Source: Luteimonas terrae (GTDB lineage: Bacteria > Pseudomonadota > Gammaproteobacteria > Xanthomonadales > Xanthomonadaceae). From it: a DNA stretch of 64,000 nucleotides. The notes beneath the pieces were generated by a model, which was not told the DNA's origin, did no database searches, and saw only the letters and a program-made list of their open reading frames with translations. The stretch covers positions 62,001 through 126,000 of the forward strand of contig NZ_SMTG01000003.1 of NCBI RefSeq assembly GCF_004358165.1, given 5' to 3'. The position numbers and the translations under genes were made by a program. Below are positions 8,281 through 16,760 of the stretch, piece after piece (position 1 is the stretch's first letter; each line of letters opens with the position of its first letter).

Positions 8281-9657
8281 TCAACGCGCCGGCGGTGACC
8301 CCACATGGAACGGCAGGTTCGCGTAGGCGGCGTGGCCTTTGCCGTCGCGTACTTCGACGAACAGGCGGTACGCGCCGGGGCGCTGCGGTGCTGAGAAGTG
8401 CAGCGTGCCGCCATCGGCATTCGCCACGCGCAACGTGATTTCGGGCGGCAGGGTTTCCGGATCGCCGCCGATCGAGGTCGCCCGGCTTTCCTCGCGCACG
8501 GTCCAGCGGTACTCGAGCGGATCACCGTCCGGATCGGACGCTTCCACGCGTGCGGACTGTTCCGCATCGGGCGCCAGCACGATGCTGTCGGTCGCAACGC
8601 GGCCGTCCACCTGCAGCGGCCCGATCGTCGGCGCGCGGTTCGCAGGCCATGCGCCGGTCCAGGCCTTCTGCATTGCATCGACACCCGGCGTGGACTCGCC
8701 GCTGGACAGGAACAGCCCGTACCAGGTCGGCGTGCGCTCCTGCTTCTGGCCCCACAGGAAGACGTACGACCCCAAGGCCTGGCGGGTGTCGGCCTCGATG
8801 CCGGCGAAGCGCGCGGCCAGCAGCTCCGCCTTGCGCGAGGCGTGATCCTCGACCGGCGCTTTCCAGCGGGTTTCCGGACTTTCCCAGTGGCCCGTCGGGC
8901 CCCATTCGGTCACGACGTAGGGCCCGCTCCAGCGCGCGGCCGCGAGCTTCGCCGGCAGCGTGCCGATGTCGCCGTACATCTGGATGCCGATCAGATCCAG
9001 CGACGGCGCGCGTGCGCGCAGTTGCGCGGCGAGTGTCGTGTCGAAACCGGCCAGGGGTGTCATCACCGGGCGGTTCGGGTCCTCGACGTGGATCGCACGC
9101 GTGATCGACTCGACCACGTCCCAGATGCGCGGATCGGTGGCCGACAGATTCAGTTCGTTGCCGACCACCCACATCAGCACCGCGGGATGGTCCTTGTGGG
9201 CGCGCACCTGGTCGAGGACGCGCGCCTGCTGCGTGGCGATCGCGTCCGCGTCGCCGAGATCGAAGCCGTGGCGTTCCTTGCCGACGGCCAGGCCCATCGC
9301 CACACGCAGGCCGTGGCCGTGGGCCTCGTCGAGCATCGCGCGCACCTTCGCGGGATCGGGATCGGTGCTCCAGGTCCGGAACGAGTTCGCGCCACGCGCG
9401 GCGAGCGCCGCCTGGTCCCCGCCGCTCAGGCCGGCGCCGCGGATCCGGAACGGCGTGCCGTCGACCTGCAAGGTGTAACCCGACGCGCCTTCGACGATGC
9501 GCACGACTGCAGGACCGTCCTGCGCGCAGACCGTGGTCGACGCCACGCACAGCAGCAGGGCGGCGGCAGCGCGGCGCAACGCGCGGGCATGCGCATCGAA
9601 CCGCACGGCTGGCGCCTTCCCGGCGCGTATGGATGCGGCAGCCGTGGGCGTCGTCAT
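8281..9657 (-). CDS. Secreted glycoside hydrolase (GH2/GH5-like TIM barrel)
   Basis: A 458-residue exported enzyme. A hydrophobic signal (residues about 30-45, ending VCA-QD) follows a long basic N-region. The catalytic barrel contains MWVVGNELN, with probable acid/base Glu168, and YVVTEWGP, with probable nucleophile Glu251. This is the clan GH-A pattern seen in glycoside hydrolase family 2 TIM-barrel and related beta-glucanase proteins. The last 100 residues (from about NRAPTIGPLQVDG) look like a PKD/Ig-like beta-sandwich, which often binds or positions polysaccharide. Substrate is not predictable. A Shine-Dalgarno AGGA lies 7 nt before the ATG. It stands alone. Confidence 0.85.
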   Translation of the reverse strand: MTTPTAAASIRAGKAPAVRFDAHARALRRAAAALLLCVASTTVCAQDGPAVVRIVEGASGYTLQVDGTPFRIRGAGLSGGDQAALAARGANSFRTWSTDPDPAKVRAMLDEAHGHGLRVAMGLAVGKERHGFDLGDADAIATQQARVLDQVRAHKDHPAVLMWVVGNELNLSATDPRIWDVVESITRAIHVEDPNRPVMTPLAGFDTTLAAQLRARAPSLDLIGIQMYGDIGTLPAKLAAARWSGPYVVTEWGPTGHWESPETRWKAPVEDHASRKAELLAARFAGIEADTRQALGSYVFLWGQKQERTPTWYGLFLSSGESTPGVDAMQKAWTGAWPANRAPTIGPLQVDGRVATDSIVLAPDAEQSARVEASDPDGDPLEYRWTVREESRATSIGGDPETLPPEITLRVANADGGTLHFSAPQRPGAYRLFVEVRDGKGHAAYANLPFHVGSPPAR

Positions 9658-9738
9658 GCGGGTGTCCTGCGCTCGGTGCGGACGGACACTCTAGCCGCGA
9701 CGCCGGGCCGGGCCGTCCTGCGCTGCAGCGAACCGGCT

Positions 9739-9996
9739 TCAGCGATATCCGCGTGCGCACAGCCAGGTCAGGGCGCCGGGCGCCATGCCCTTGCACTTGG
9801 GCGCCTCGCGCAGCGGTGCCACCAGCAACCGGGTCGGCACATGGCGCCGCTTCCACGCGTGGTAGAGCCGCGAGCGCGACAGTCCGCTTTCCACCAGATA
9901 CAGGCCCGGCGCGAGCATGCAGACCGCGCCGTCGTCACCCGCTTCCGGCAGCGCCGCGCATTCGATGTCCACCAGATAGAGCGTCGGCACGTCCAC
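9739..9996 (-). CDS. Small hypothetical protein (85 aa)
   Basis: An 85-residue soluble protein that I do not recognise (begins MDVPTLYLVDIE, ends WLCARGYR). It has three or four cysteines and short predicted beta strands (TLYLVDIECAAL, GLYLVESGLS). It probably starts at the GTG at 9996, which has an AAGG about 8 nt upstream. It lies 48 bp downstream of the GAF histidine kinase gene on the same strand and could be co-transcribed with it. No known domain is evident, and the coding call rests on length, codon pattern and position. Confidence 0.6.
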   Translation of the reverse strand: MDVPTLYLVDIECAALPEAGDDGAVCMLAPGLYLVESGLSRSRLYHAWKRRHVPTRLLVAPLREAPKCKGMAPGALTWLCARGYR

Positions 9997-10044
9997 GCGG
10001 CCAACCTTGCCCGGCCTCGCGCACGGCGTTCGTGAATCCCGGAA

Positions 10045-11223
10045 TCAGACGCCGGGCAGATGCACCGAGATGCGCGCACCTTCGCCGAGTGCGGACTGCA
10101 CCTCGACCCGGGCGCCGAGGGCGTCGGCAGCCTGCTGCACGATCCACAGACCGATGCCCAGACCTTCGGAGGATGCGTCGGCCTGGCGGAACGCGTCGAA
10201 ATACTCGCCGACACGCGACGCGTCCATGCCGATGCCCGTGTCGGTGACGACCACCGCGATGCCGCCGTCCGCATCCGGACCGCAGCCGATGGTCACGCGG
10301 CCGCCCGCCGGCGTGTACTTGATCGCGTTCGAGGCGAGATTGCCGAGCAGCGTTTCCAGCAACGAGGCGTTGGTCTTCGCCACGCAGGGTGTCGCGTCGA
10401 CGACCAGTTCGATGCCCTTGCGCTGCGCCGCCCGTGCCCAGGCGCGTTGCACGTCTTCGAGCACCGGGCCCAGATCGGTCTCGCGCAGTTCCGGCGGCGC
10501 GGCGCCGCGCTTGCCGGTCGCCGCGGCGATCAGTTCGCCGAATTTCTGGTTGATGTAGGACAGGTCCTGTTCGGCGTTCTGCAGACGCTCGGCCTGCGCC
10601 TCGCCGCTCAGGCCACGCGCCTTCTGCAGGGCGTACAGGGCCGCGCGCAATGGGCCCTTGAGATCGTGACCAGCCGTGGCGAGCACGCGCGCGCGCTGCT
10701 GGTTGAGTGCGTGCGCCTCGATCACCATGCGCCGCAGCTCGAACTGCGCCATGACCTGACGCGCCAGCGCGTGCAGCGTTTCGACCTGTGCCGGCGTGAG
10801 GGTGCGCGGCACGGTATCGAGCACGCAGACCGTGCCCAGCGGCAGGCCATCGGGCGTCTTCAGCAATGCGCCGGCGTAGAAGCGCAGGCCCGGCGCGCCG
10901 GTAACCAAAGGATTGCCGGCGAAGCGCGGATCGACGGTGGTGTCGGGCACTTCGAGAAAGTCGTGCTCCAGGATCGCGTGCGCGCAGATGGACGCATCCA
11001 TCGGCGTTTCGCGCATGCCCAGCCCGAGCTCGGACTTGAACCACTGCCGGTCCGCGTCGACCAGGCTGATGATCGACATTGGCGTGGCACAGATCGCGGA
11101 CGCCAGACGCGTGATGTCGTCGAACACCGCTTCCACCGGCGTGTCGAGAATGTCGTAGGCATGCAATGCGGACAGACGCCGCGCTTCGGCGTGGGCGGGC
11201 AATCTGGTCGCGGCCTGGTGCAT
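10045..11223 (-). CDS. GAF-domain sensor histidine kinase (soluble)
   Basis: A 392-residue cytoplasmic kinase without membrane segments. Residues about 20-165 form a GAF domain (VFDDITRLASAICATPMSIISLVD; ICAHAI; PLGTVCVLD). A HisKA dimerisation helix follows with phospho-acceptor His186 in ATAGHDLKGPL. A HATPase domain contains the N box LASNAIKYTP, the G1 box DTGIGM and the G2 box GLGIGL. This pattern matches bacterial GAF kinases sensing small ligands or redox state. The start at 11223 has GAGGAG six bases upstream. No response regulator is adjacent, though a small unknown gene follows 48 bp downstream. It is divergent from the GFA gene. Confidence 0.92.
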   Translation of the reverse strand: MHQAATRLPAHAEARRLSALHAYDILDTPVEAVFDDITRLASAICATPMSIISLVDADRQWFKSELGLGMRETPMDASICAHAILEHDFLEVPDTTVDPRFAGNPLVTGAPGLRFYAGALLKTPDGLPLGTVCVLDTVPRTLTPAQVETLHALARQVMAQFELRRMVIEAHALNQQRARVLATAGHDLKGPLRAALYALQKARGLSGEAQAERLQNAEQDLSYINQKFGELIAAATGKRGAAPPELRETDLGPVLEDVQRAWARAAQRKGIELVVDATPCVAKTNASLLETLLGNLASNAIKYTPAGGRVTIGCGPDADGGIAVVVTDTGIGMDASRVGEYFDAFRQADASSEGLGIGLWIVQQAADALGARVEVQSALGEGARISVHLPGV

Positions 11224-11409
11224 GGCGGGCTCCTCGAGGGGAGCGGAGTCTGCCACGAGCGGCCTGCACGACGTGTGCGCGCCGGCGCGACCCGCTGCTG
11301 CAGCCACAACTGGCAGGATCGACGCGTCCCACTTCCGGAGCTCCGCCATGCGCCCAAACCGATCCGCGCCGCCGCAGCCGCCCCGTGACCCGCGTCCGGC
11401 CACCGGCCC

Positions 11410-11766
11410 ATGACTGTCCACGCGACCTGCCACTGCGGCGCGATCGACATCGCGATCCAGACCGCGCCGACCGAAGTCACCGAGTGCAACTGCTCGCTGT
11501 GCCGGCGCTACGGCGTGCTGTGGGCCTATTACGATGCCGACCAGCTGGGCCTGCCGGACGCGGCCAGCACCGCCACCTACGCCTGGAACGGCCGCCACGT
11601 CGACTTCCACCGGTGCCGCACCTGCGGCTGCGTGACCCACTGGCAGCCCCGCGCCGGAGGCCGGACCGGCCGCGCGATCAACGCGCGCCTGTTGCCGCCG
11701 GAAATGCTGGCCGCCGCGCGCCTGCGGCACAAGGACGGCGCCGGCAGCGGCGAGTATCTCGACTGA
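11410..11766 (+). CDS. GFA family zinc protein (CENP-V/GFA)
   Basis: A 118-residue protein with the zinc-binding cysteine pattern of the glutathione-dependent formaldehyde-activating (GFA/CENP-V) fold: CHCGAI near the N-terminus, CNCSLCRRYG in the middle and CRTCGC later. Family members form a beta-tent fold around zinc. Most bacterial paralogues have no proven reaction, so formaldehyde handling should not be assumed. It ends at 11766, directly abutting the convergent HxlR regulator, which ends at 11768. It is divergent from the GAF kinase gene. Confidence 0.88.
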   Translation: MTVHATCHCGAIDIAIQTAPTEVTECNCSLCRRYGVLWAYYDADQLGLPDAASTATYAWNGRHVDFHRCRTCGCVTHWQPRAGGRTGRAINARLLPPEMLAAARLRHKDGAGSGEYLD

Positions 11767-11767
11767 G

Positions 11768-12184
11768 TCAGTCCGCGGCGCGCGCGTCGAAGGCGGCGCG
11801 CGCCTGTTCGATGGCCTCGAGGTGCTGCTCGGCCCAGATCCACACGCCGCAGAACGCGGCGCCCAGGCCGAGCCCGAGGTCGGTCAGCCGGTACTCGACC
11901 TTCGGCGGCACCACCGGGTGCACGGTGCGCTGCACCAGCCCTTCGCGCTCCATCTCGCGCAAGGTCTGCGTCAGCATCTTCTGGCTGATGCCCGGCACGC
12001 GCCTGCCCAGCGCGCCGAAGCGCAGTTCGCCGTGTTCGGCCAGCACGTCGAGCACGATCATCGTCCACTTGTCGGCGACGCGCGCGATCACGCCGTTGAC
12101 CAGCGCCTCGACGCGCGGGTCGAGCGGCGCTTCGGCCTCGAGCTTTCGACGGGTTTCGAGGTGCTTGACGAAATCGAACGACAT
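11768..12184 (-). CDS. HxlR-family transcriptional regulator
   Basis: A 138-residue winged-helix regulator. The core (VADKWTMIVLDVLAEHGELRFGALGRRVPGISQKMLTQTLREME, seen as KWTMIVL, FGALGRRVPGIS and TQTLREME) is the classic HxlR DNA-binding domain, and the beta-wing is VHPVVPPKVEYRLT. No cysteine lies in the usual redox position near the N-terminus. GGAG lies six bases before the ATG at 12184. It is transcribed divergently from an SDR oxidoreductase, a common pairing in which HxlR proteins repress the neighbouring enzyme gene. The shared region 12185-12374 is the likely control region. Confidence 0.92.
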   Translation of the reverse strand: MSFDFVKHLETRRKLEAEAPLDPRVEALVNGVIARVADKWTMIVLDVLAEHGELRFGALGRRVPGISQKMLTQTLREMEREGLVQRTVHPVVPPKVEYRLTDLGLGLGAAFCGVWIWAEQHLEAIEQARAAFDARAAD

Positions 12185-12374
12185 GCGGAGCTCCGGATCG
12201 ACCGGTAACCGGCCGGTCAGCAGCTTACTTTCCGGTGCCTGCTTACCGGGCGAATGCGTCGGGAATATGCTGGTTCCCGGCCGTGCACGGAAGTGCACGG
12301 CGCAGCCTTCGCAGGTCGGCGCGTCGCCATGCGCACCCGTCGACGGCCGATTTTCAACACGTGGAGAAAGACGC

Positions 12375-13118
12375 ATGCGATCCACCGGCAACACGATTCT
12401 GATCACCGGCGCGGGCTCGGGCATCGGCCGCGCACTGGCCCGACGTTTCCACGCACGCGGCGATACGGTCCTCGTCGCCGGACGCCGCCTCGATGCGCTG
12501 CACGAGACCATCGGCGACCGCGACCGCATGCATGCCTTCGAACTCGACATCGCCGACCCGGCCGATGTCGCCGCGTTCGCGCAGCGTGTTCTGACTGCGC
12601 ATCCCGCGCTCGACGTGCTGGTCAACAACGCCGGCATCATGCGCAACGAGGACATGGGCCATGCGCGCGATCTCGGTGATGCCGAAGCGACGATCACCAC
12701 CAATCTGCTCGGGCCGATCCGCCTGACCGACGCGCTGGTCGAGCACCTCGCCACGCGGCCGCACGCCGCGATCGTCAACGTGTCTTCGGGCCTGGCGTTC
12801 GTGCCGCTGACGGTCGCACCGACCTACAGCGCCACCAAGTCGGCGATCCACGCCTACACCGTCTCGCTGCGCCACGTGCTGGCCGGCCGCGTGCAGGTCA
12901 TCGAACTGGTCCCGCCCGCGGTGCAGACCGGACTGACGCCCGGCCAGGAAACCCGTGAAGGCTACATGCCGCTGTCGGACTTCATCGACGAGGTCATGGC
13001 CCAGTTCGCCCGGCAGCCGGTGCCCGACGAGATCCTCGTCGAGCGGGTGAAGGTGCTGCGCATGGCCGAGCGCGAAGGCCGCTTCGACGCCACGCTGGGG
13101 CAGCTCAACCCGCGCTGA
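12375..13118 (+). CDS. Short-chain dehydrogenase (DltE-like SDR)
   Basis: A 247-residue classical SDR oxidoreductase. It has TGAGSGIGRALA (NAD(P)-binding loop), NNAGIM, NVSSGLA with the catalytic Ser, and YSATKSA with the Tyr/Lys pair. The sequence around EDMGHARDL and TGLTPGQE fits the DltE/YwnB-like subgroup. The substrate is unknown. The start is set by GGAG eight bases upstream. The gene faces away from the HxlR regulator, which probably controls it in response to reactive aldehydes or quinones as in other HxlR systems. That is inference from the arrangement. Confidence 0.9.
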   Translation: MRSTGNTILITGAGSGIGRALARRFHARGDTVLVAGRRLDALHETIGDRDRMHAFELDIADPADVAAFAQRVLTAHPALDVLVNNAGIMRNEDMGHARDLGDAEATITTNLLGPIRLTDALVEHLATRPHAAIVNVSSGLAFVPLTVAPTYSATKSAIHAYTVSLRHVLAGRVQVIELVPPAVQTGLTPGQETREGYMPLSDFIDEVMAQFARQPVPDEILVERVKVLRMAEREGRFDATLGQLNPR

Positions 13119-13217
13119 GTCCTGAGCGTGCCGCTGCGGCGTCGGCCATGAACGCCGCCGGCGCCGTGTCAACGGCGTGTGTCCGCACCGCGGGGCGCTC
13201 GCGCTAGGCTATGCCGC

Positions 13218-13925
13218 ATGAAGCAGACCACCCTCCACCAGCTCACCGCCCTCGTCGAGGCTGGGCGCCTGCCCGGCGCGCTGGAGACGCTCAATCTGCT
13301 GTCGGGCTGCCGGTTCACGGCGTTCTTCCGGTTCGACGCGGCCGAGCTGCGCAACCTGGTGATCGTCGACCGGCTCGATCCCTACGCCGCGACGATGGAG
13401 GCGGTCCCGGTCGACCAGACCTATTGCGTGTTCGTGCAGCAGTCGCGCGATGCGTTTCTCGTCGACGACGCGCGCGCCGACCTGCGTCTGGAGGGCCACC
13501 CCAAGCGTCCCGTCGTGCAGACCTACGTCGGCTTTCCGGTCTCCTCGCGCGACGCGCTGTTCGGCACGATCTGTCACTTCGACTACGACGTCGTCGAGGT
13601 GCCGCAGGACGTGGTGGAGCTGACCCGCGCGTTCGCGTCCACGTTCGAGCCGCTCGGCGCGGTCACGGCGTTGCGGCAGGCGCTCGATCGGCGTCTGGAA
13701 TCCTTGCGCCTGATGAGCGGCGAAATCCTGCTCGCATCGACGACCCGCGCCGAGGCGCGCGAGGCGTTCGAGGAGTACGCCGAACCGTTGCGGCGCGAAG
13801 CAGGCCGCATGCTCGACGACGTGACGGCCCGCGCGTTCCACAACAGCATCGATGCGCTGGCGTCCACGTTCGAGACGCTCGCGGCCGACCCGCCCCGCGC
13901 CGCATCCGGCATCGGCCTCGGCTGA
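13218..13925 (+). CDS. GAF-domain protein
   Basis: A 235-residue soluble protein with a single GAF-like domain over residues about 5-150 (FFRFDAAELRNLVIVDRLDP, VFVQQSRDAFLVDDAR, TYVGFPVSSRDALFGTICHFD). A helical C-terminal extension (about 160-235) carries no recognisable output domain. It therefore probably senses a ligand or modulates a partner protein. No clear Shine-Dalgarno precedes the chosen ATG at 13218. The upstream in-frame start at 13179 would add an Arg-rich stretch unlike the family. It converges on the phosphatase-like gene with about 20 bp between stops. Confidence 0.8.
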   Translation: MKQTTLHQLTALVEAGRLPGALETLNLLSGCRFTAFFRFDAAELRNLVIVDRLDPYAATMEAVPVDQTYCVFVQQSRDAFLVDDARADLRLEGHPKRPVVQTYVGFPVSSRDALFGTICHFDYDVVEVPQDVVELTRAFASTFEPLGAVTALRQALDRRLESLRLMSGEILLASTTRAEAREAFEEYAEPLRREAGRMLDDVTARAFHNSIDALASTFETLAADPPRAASGIGLG

Positions 13926-13944
13926 GCGTCGGCGCTCGCCCGCC

Positions 13945-14271
13945 TCACCGCAGGTGCGGCGTCACCCGGGTCTGCAGCAGGCGCACCAGCGCCGGGTCCA
14001 TGAAGTCGTAGTCGTCGGGAATGTCGAGACACACCACGCGCGCGTGCCGCAGATGCGTGCCGAATCGTGCGGCCAGTCGCGCGCGATGCGCCCGTTCCAT
14101 GATGAAGACCGTGTCCGCCCACGCCAGCAGCTCGGGCGTCACCGGCGCGTCCGCATCGGGGCTCAGGCCCGCCGATGCGGTCTCCACGCCCGGCCACTCG
14201 GCGAAGACCTGCTCGGCGGTGGGACTGCGCAGCCGGTTGCGGCTGCAGACGAACAGCACATGACGGGTCAA
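13945..14271 (-). CDS. Low-molecular-weight tyrosine phosphatase-like protein
   Basis: A protein of about 108 residues. It begins with a TTG start (LTRHVLFVCSRNRLRSPTAE), and the P-loop CSRNRLRS matches the C-x5-R-S/T catalytic signature of LMW phosphotyrosine phosphatases. An acidic DIPDDYD near the C-terminus supplies the usual general-acid Asp. It is shorter than typical Wzb/YwlE enzymes (about 150), as in the small LMW-PTP-like subfamily. The TTG codon overlaps the TGA stop of the deacetylase gene as TTGA, indicating translational coupling. The downstream in-frame GTG at 14259 is an alternative start. Substrate unknown. Confidence 0.82.
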   Translation of the reverse strand: MTRHVLFVCSRNRLRSPTAEQVFAEWPGVETASAGLSPDADAPVTPELLAWADTVFIMERAHRARLAARFGTHLRHARVVCLDIPDDYDFMDPALVRLLQTRVTPHLR

Positions 14272-15095
14272 GGCGTGTTTCCGGTGGCGGGCTGCGTATC
14301 GCGCACCCAGGTCATGATGTCGCGGAACGTCGCCGTCCAGTAGCGCCCGGGATGCGCGGCCAGATGCGCCAGCAGCTGCGCGTGTGCTTCGGCGGTGATC
14401 GACAGATGCTCGGCGCCGATGCCGTGGAAGGTGAGGTTGACCATCGTGCCGCGGCGCGCGGCCTCCTCGACCAGCGCGATCAGGGCCTCGCCGTCGAGGC
14501 CTTCCGGCGCCATCACCGGCACCGCATGCGGGTCGAGTGCGCGCATGTCCGGCACCACCGCCTCGCCCATGACCTTGATCGCGACGAAGTCGCCGGACAG
14601 CCCGTCGACGTAATCGCCGTCCTGCGCGTCCCGATCGCCGCAGGGCACGGTGTAGGTCCGAGTCTTCGCGCCATCGATGGCCTGCAGCATCGTCGAGGCC
14701 AGACGCACCTGCTCGCGCATGCGCGCCGCAGTGGTCGTGTCGAGATCGTGCGCCGGCGTGACCCAGCCGCGGTCGGGTTTCGAGCCCGCGCACTGGTGGA
14801 ACAGGCTGTGGTTGCCGAGTTCGTGACCGCGACGGGCCGCGGCGCGCCAGTCGTCAAGTCGCGCGCGCACCGTGTCGCCGGACAGGGTCAGATAGAAGCT
14901 GCCCTTGAGCCCATGGCGGTCGAGCGCGGGCATCGCGACGTCGAGCTGCGACGCGAGCGCATCGTCGTAGGCCAGACTCACCGCGGCGCGCTGGCCTGCG
15001 GGCCATGCGAACGCGGCCGGCGGCGCCGCAGCGGCCGGCACTGCGGAGAGCAGCCAAAGCGCGGCGATCGCCATGACGACAGGCCGTGTGTGCAT
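14268..15095 (-). CDS. Secreted polysaccharide deacetylase
   Basis: A 275-residue exported carbohydrate esterase family 4 protein. The signal peptide (MHTRPVVMAIAALWLLSAVPAAAA) ends near residue 25. NodB-type motifs are SLAYDDA (catalytic and metal Asp) and HELGNHSLFH, whose histidines bind zinc. A later TFHGI supplies the distal catalytic His. It probably removes acetyl groups from an N-acetylated surface sugar or peptidoglycan, but the substrate cannot be told. GGAG lies seven bases before the ATG at 15095. The downstream phosphatase-like gene overlaps its stop codon. Confidence 0.88.
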   Translation of the reverse strand: MHTRPVVMAIAALWLLSAVPAAAAPPAAFAWPAGQRAAVSLAYDDALASQLDVAMPALDRHGLKGSFYLTLSGDTVRARLDDWRAAARRGHELGNHSLFHQCAGSKPDRGWVTPAHDLDTTTAARMREQVRLASTMLQAIDGAKTRTYTVPCGDRDAQDGDYVDGLSGDFVAIKVMGEAVVPDMRALDPHAVPVMAPEGLDGEALIALVEEAARRGTMVNLTFHGIGAEHLSITAEAHAQLLAHLAAHPGRYWTATFRDIMTWVRDTQPATGNTP

Positions 15096-15238
15096 CGCGA
15101 CGCTCCGCAGCCGTCCTTGCCGGACATGGCGCAGCGTAGCGTCGGGCCGCCTGCGCCGCATCCTGCGGTGCGATCGGCCGGGCATCACAAGGGCTGCGAG
15201 TGGCGCCTCAGGCCCGTGACAGCGTACGCACGCTGCCG

Positions 15239-16273
15239 ATGCTAGGGTCGGCCACCGTTCTGCGAGTCCGCTTCGTGCAGCCAGCTTCCGCCCAAGACCC
15301 GGCGACCTTCCGTGCCTTCGAGGCCATGGTCCAGGCCACGCCGGACCTGCTCTACGTCTTCGATCTGCAGCACCGCTTCGTCTACGCCAACGATGCGCTG
15401 CTGACGATGTGGGGCATGACCTGGGAAGAAGCCCGGCTGAAGACCTGCCTGGAAATCGGCTACGAGCCCTGGCACGCGGCGATGCACGACGAGGAAATCG
15501 AACGGGTCATCGCCACCCGGGCGCCGATCCGCGGCGACGTGCCGTTTCCGCACAGCGAGAAGGGCGTCCGCATCTACGACTACATCTTCACCCCGGTGTT
15601 CGGCGAAGACGGCGAGGTGGAAGCGATCGCCGGCAGCACGCGTGACGTCACCGACCGGCGGCAGCACGAGGAACACCTGCAGCTGCTGATTCACGAGCTC
15701 AACCACCGGGTCAAGAACACGCTGTCCACCGTGCAGTCGCTGGTGCGGCAGACCCTGGGCACCGCCGAGGGGCTGGACGAGGGCGGGCACAAGATCGAAT
15801 CGCGCCTGCTGGCGCTGTCGCGCGCACACGACGTGCTGACGCGCGAGAACTGGCACAGCGCCGACATCCGCGACATCGTCGCCGGCGCCATCGCGCCCTA
15901 CGAAGACGTGCCGGGCAGCCGTTTCGACGTTGCCGGCCCGCCCTGCCGCGTGACGCCCAAGCGCGCGCTCGCGCTGGCGATGGCGATGCACGAACTGGGC
16001 ACCAACGCGGTGAAGTACGGCGCCCTGTCGAACGAGGCCGGCCGCATTCGCATCCAGTGGGACTGCACCGACATCGACGGCCGGCAATCGGTCTCCTTCC
16101 AGTGGCGCGAGACCGGTGGGCCGGACGTCGTGCCACCCCGGCGTCGCGGCTTCGGCTCGCGGCTGCTTGAGCGCGGGCTGCGCAACGATCTGGGCGGCGA
16201 CGTCGGCTTGCGCTACGCCCCGACCGGCGTAGAGTTCAACGCCACGGCCCCACTGGACGCCCACGCTCGATGA
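15239..16273 (+). CDS. PAS-HWE sensor histidine kinase
   Basis: A 344-residue soluble kinase. A PAS domain covers about residues 22-140 (LLYVFDLQHRFVYANDALLTMWG, ending GSTRDVTDRR). The HWE/HisKA_2 dimerisation helix follows (HELNHRVKNTL, residues 152-162). The ATPase domain has the N box HELGTNAVKYGALS and the HWE signature WRE at 289-291. The start is uncertain: an upstream GTG at 15200 or a later GTG near 15270 are possible. It overlaps the following receiver gene by four bases (ATGA), so kinase and receiver are made together. HWE kinases are commonest in Alphaproteobacteria, where many sense light or stress. Confidence 0.9.
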   Translation: MLGSATVLRVRFVQPASAQDPATFRAFEAMVQATPDLLYVFDLQHRFVYANDALLTMWGMTWEEARLKTCLEIGYEPWHAAMHDEEIERVIATRAPIRGDVPFPHSEKGVRIYDYIFTPVFGEDGEVEAIAGSTRDVTDRRQHEEHLQLLIHELNHRVKNTLSTVQSLVRQTLGTAEGLDEGGHKIESRLLALSRAHDVLTRENWHSADIRDIVAGAIAPYEDVPGSRFDVAGPPCRVTPKRALALAMAMHELGTNAVKYGALSNEAGRIRIQWDCTDIDGRQSVSFQWRETGGPDVVPPRRRGFGSRLLERGLRNDLGGDVGLRYAPTGVEFNATAPLDAHAR

Positions 16274-16629
16274 TCGGCACGGATGCGTCCATCCTCGTCG
16301 TCGAAGACGAATCGATACTGGCAATGCTGCTCGAGGATTTTCTCGGCGACCTGGGTTACGCCCAGCCCTTCGTGGCCTCGACGGTCGGCCAGGCGCTGAA
16401 AATTCTCGAGACCCGGCCGATCACCTTCGCCATCCTCGACATCAACCTCGGGGGCGAGAAGAGTTTCCCGATCGCCGACGATCTCGACGCGCGCGGCATC
16501 CCGTACATCTTCATGTCCGGCTATGGCGCGGCCGGCGTGCCCGAGCGCCTGCAGAACCGCTACGTGCTGCAGAAGCCCTATGGCGCGGAAGACCTGAAAA
16601 AGGCGCTGGCCCAGCACGTGATTGCCTGA
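16270..16629 (+). CDS. Single-domain response regulator
   Basis: A 119-residue stand-alone receiver domain. E12/D13 form the acidic pocket, Asp57 in AILDINL is the phospho-acceptor, FMSGYG carries the conserved Ser/Thr position, and QKPY holds the Lys. It has no output domain, so it acts by protein-protein contact or as a phosphate sink or shuttle. It is translationally coupled (ATGA) to the upstream HWE kinase, its obvious partner. HWE kinases paired with single-domain receivers of this FxxILDxNLxG type are known. The downstream target is not in view. Confidence 0.92.
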   Translation: MIGTDASILVVEDESILAMLLEDFLGDLGYAQPFVASTVGQALKILETRPITFAILDINLGGEKSFPIADDLDARGIPYIFMSGYGAAGVPERLQNRYVLQKPYGAEDLKKALAQHVIA

Positions 16630-16760
16630 GCGCAGCAGAGCAGCATCGGAAAGCTGGAACCTGGACGCCGCTCACGGCGTGATCGCCTCACCGGACCGGC
16701 ACGCACGATGCACGCGCTGCCAGCGGGCAACGCATGCGTCCGCCTGCTGCTAGGGGACAC

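Noticed and set aside
11166..12374. Long N-terminal extension of the SDR frame to 11166
   Set aside because: The frame stays open but overlaps the GFA and HxlR genes; the dinucleotide-binding motif begins directly after the ATG at 12375, which has a Shine-Dalgarno.
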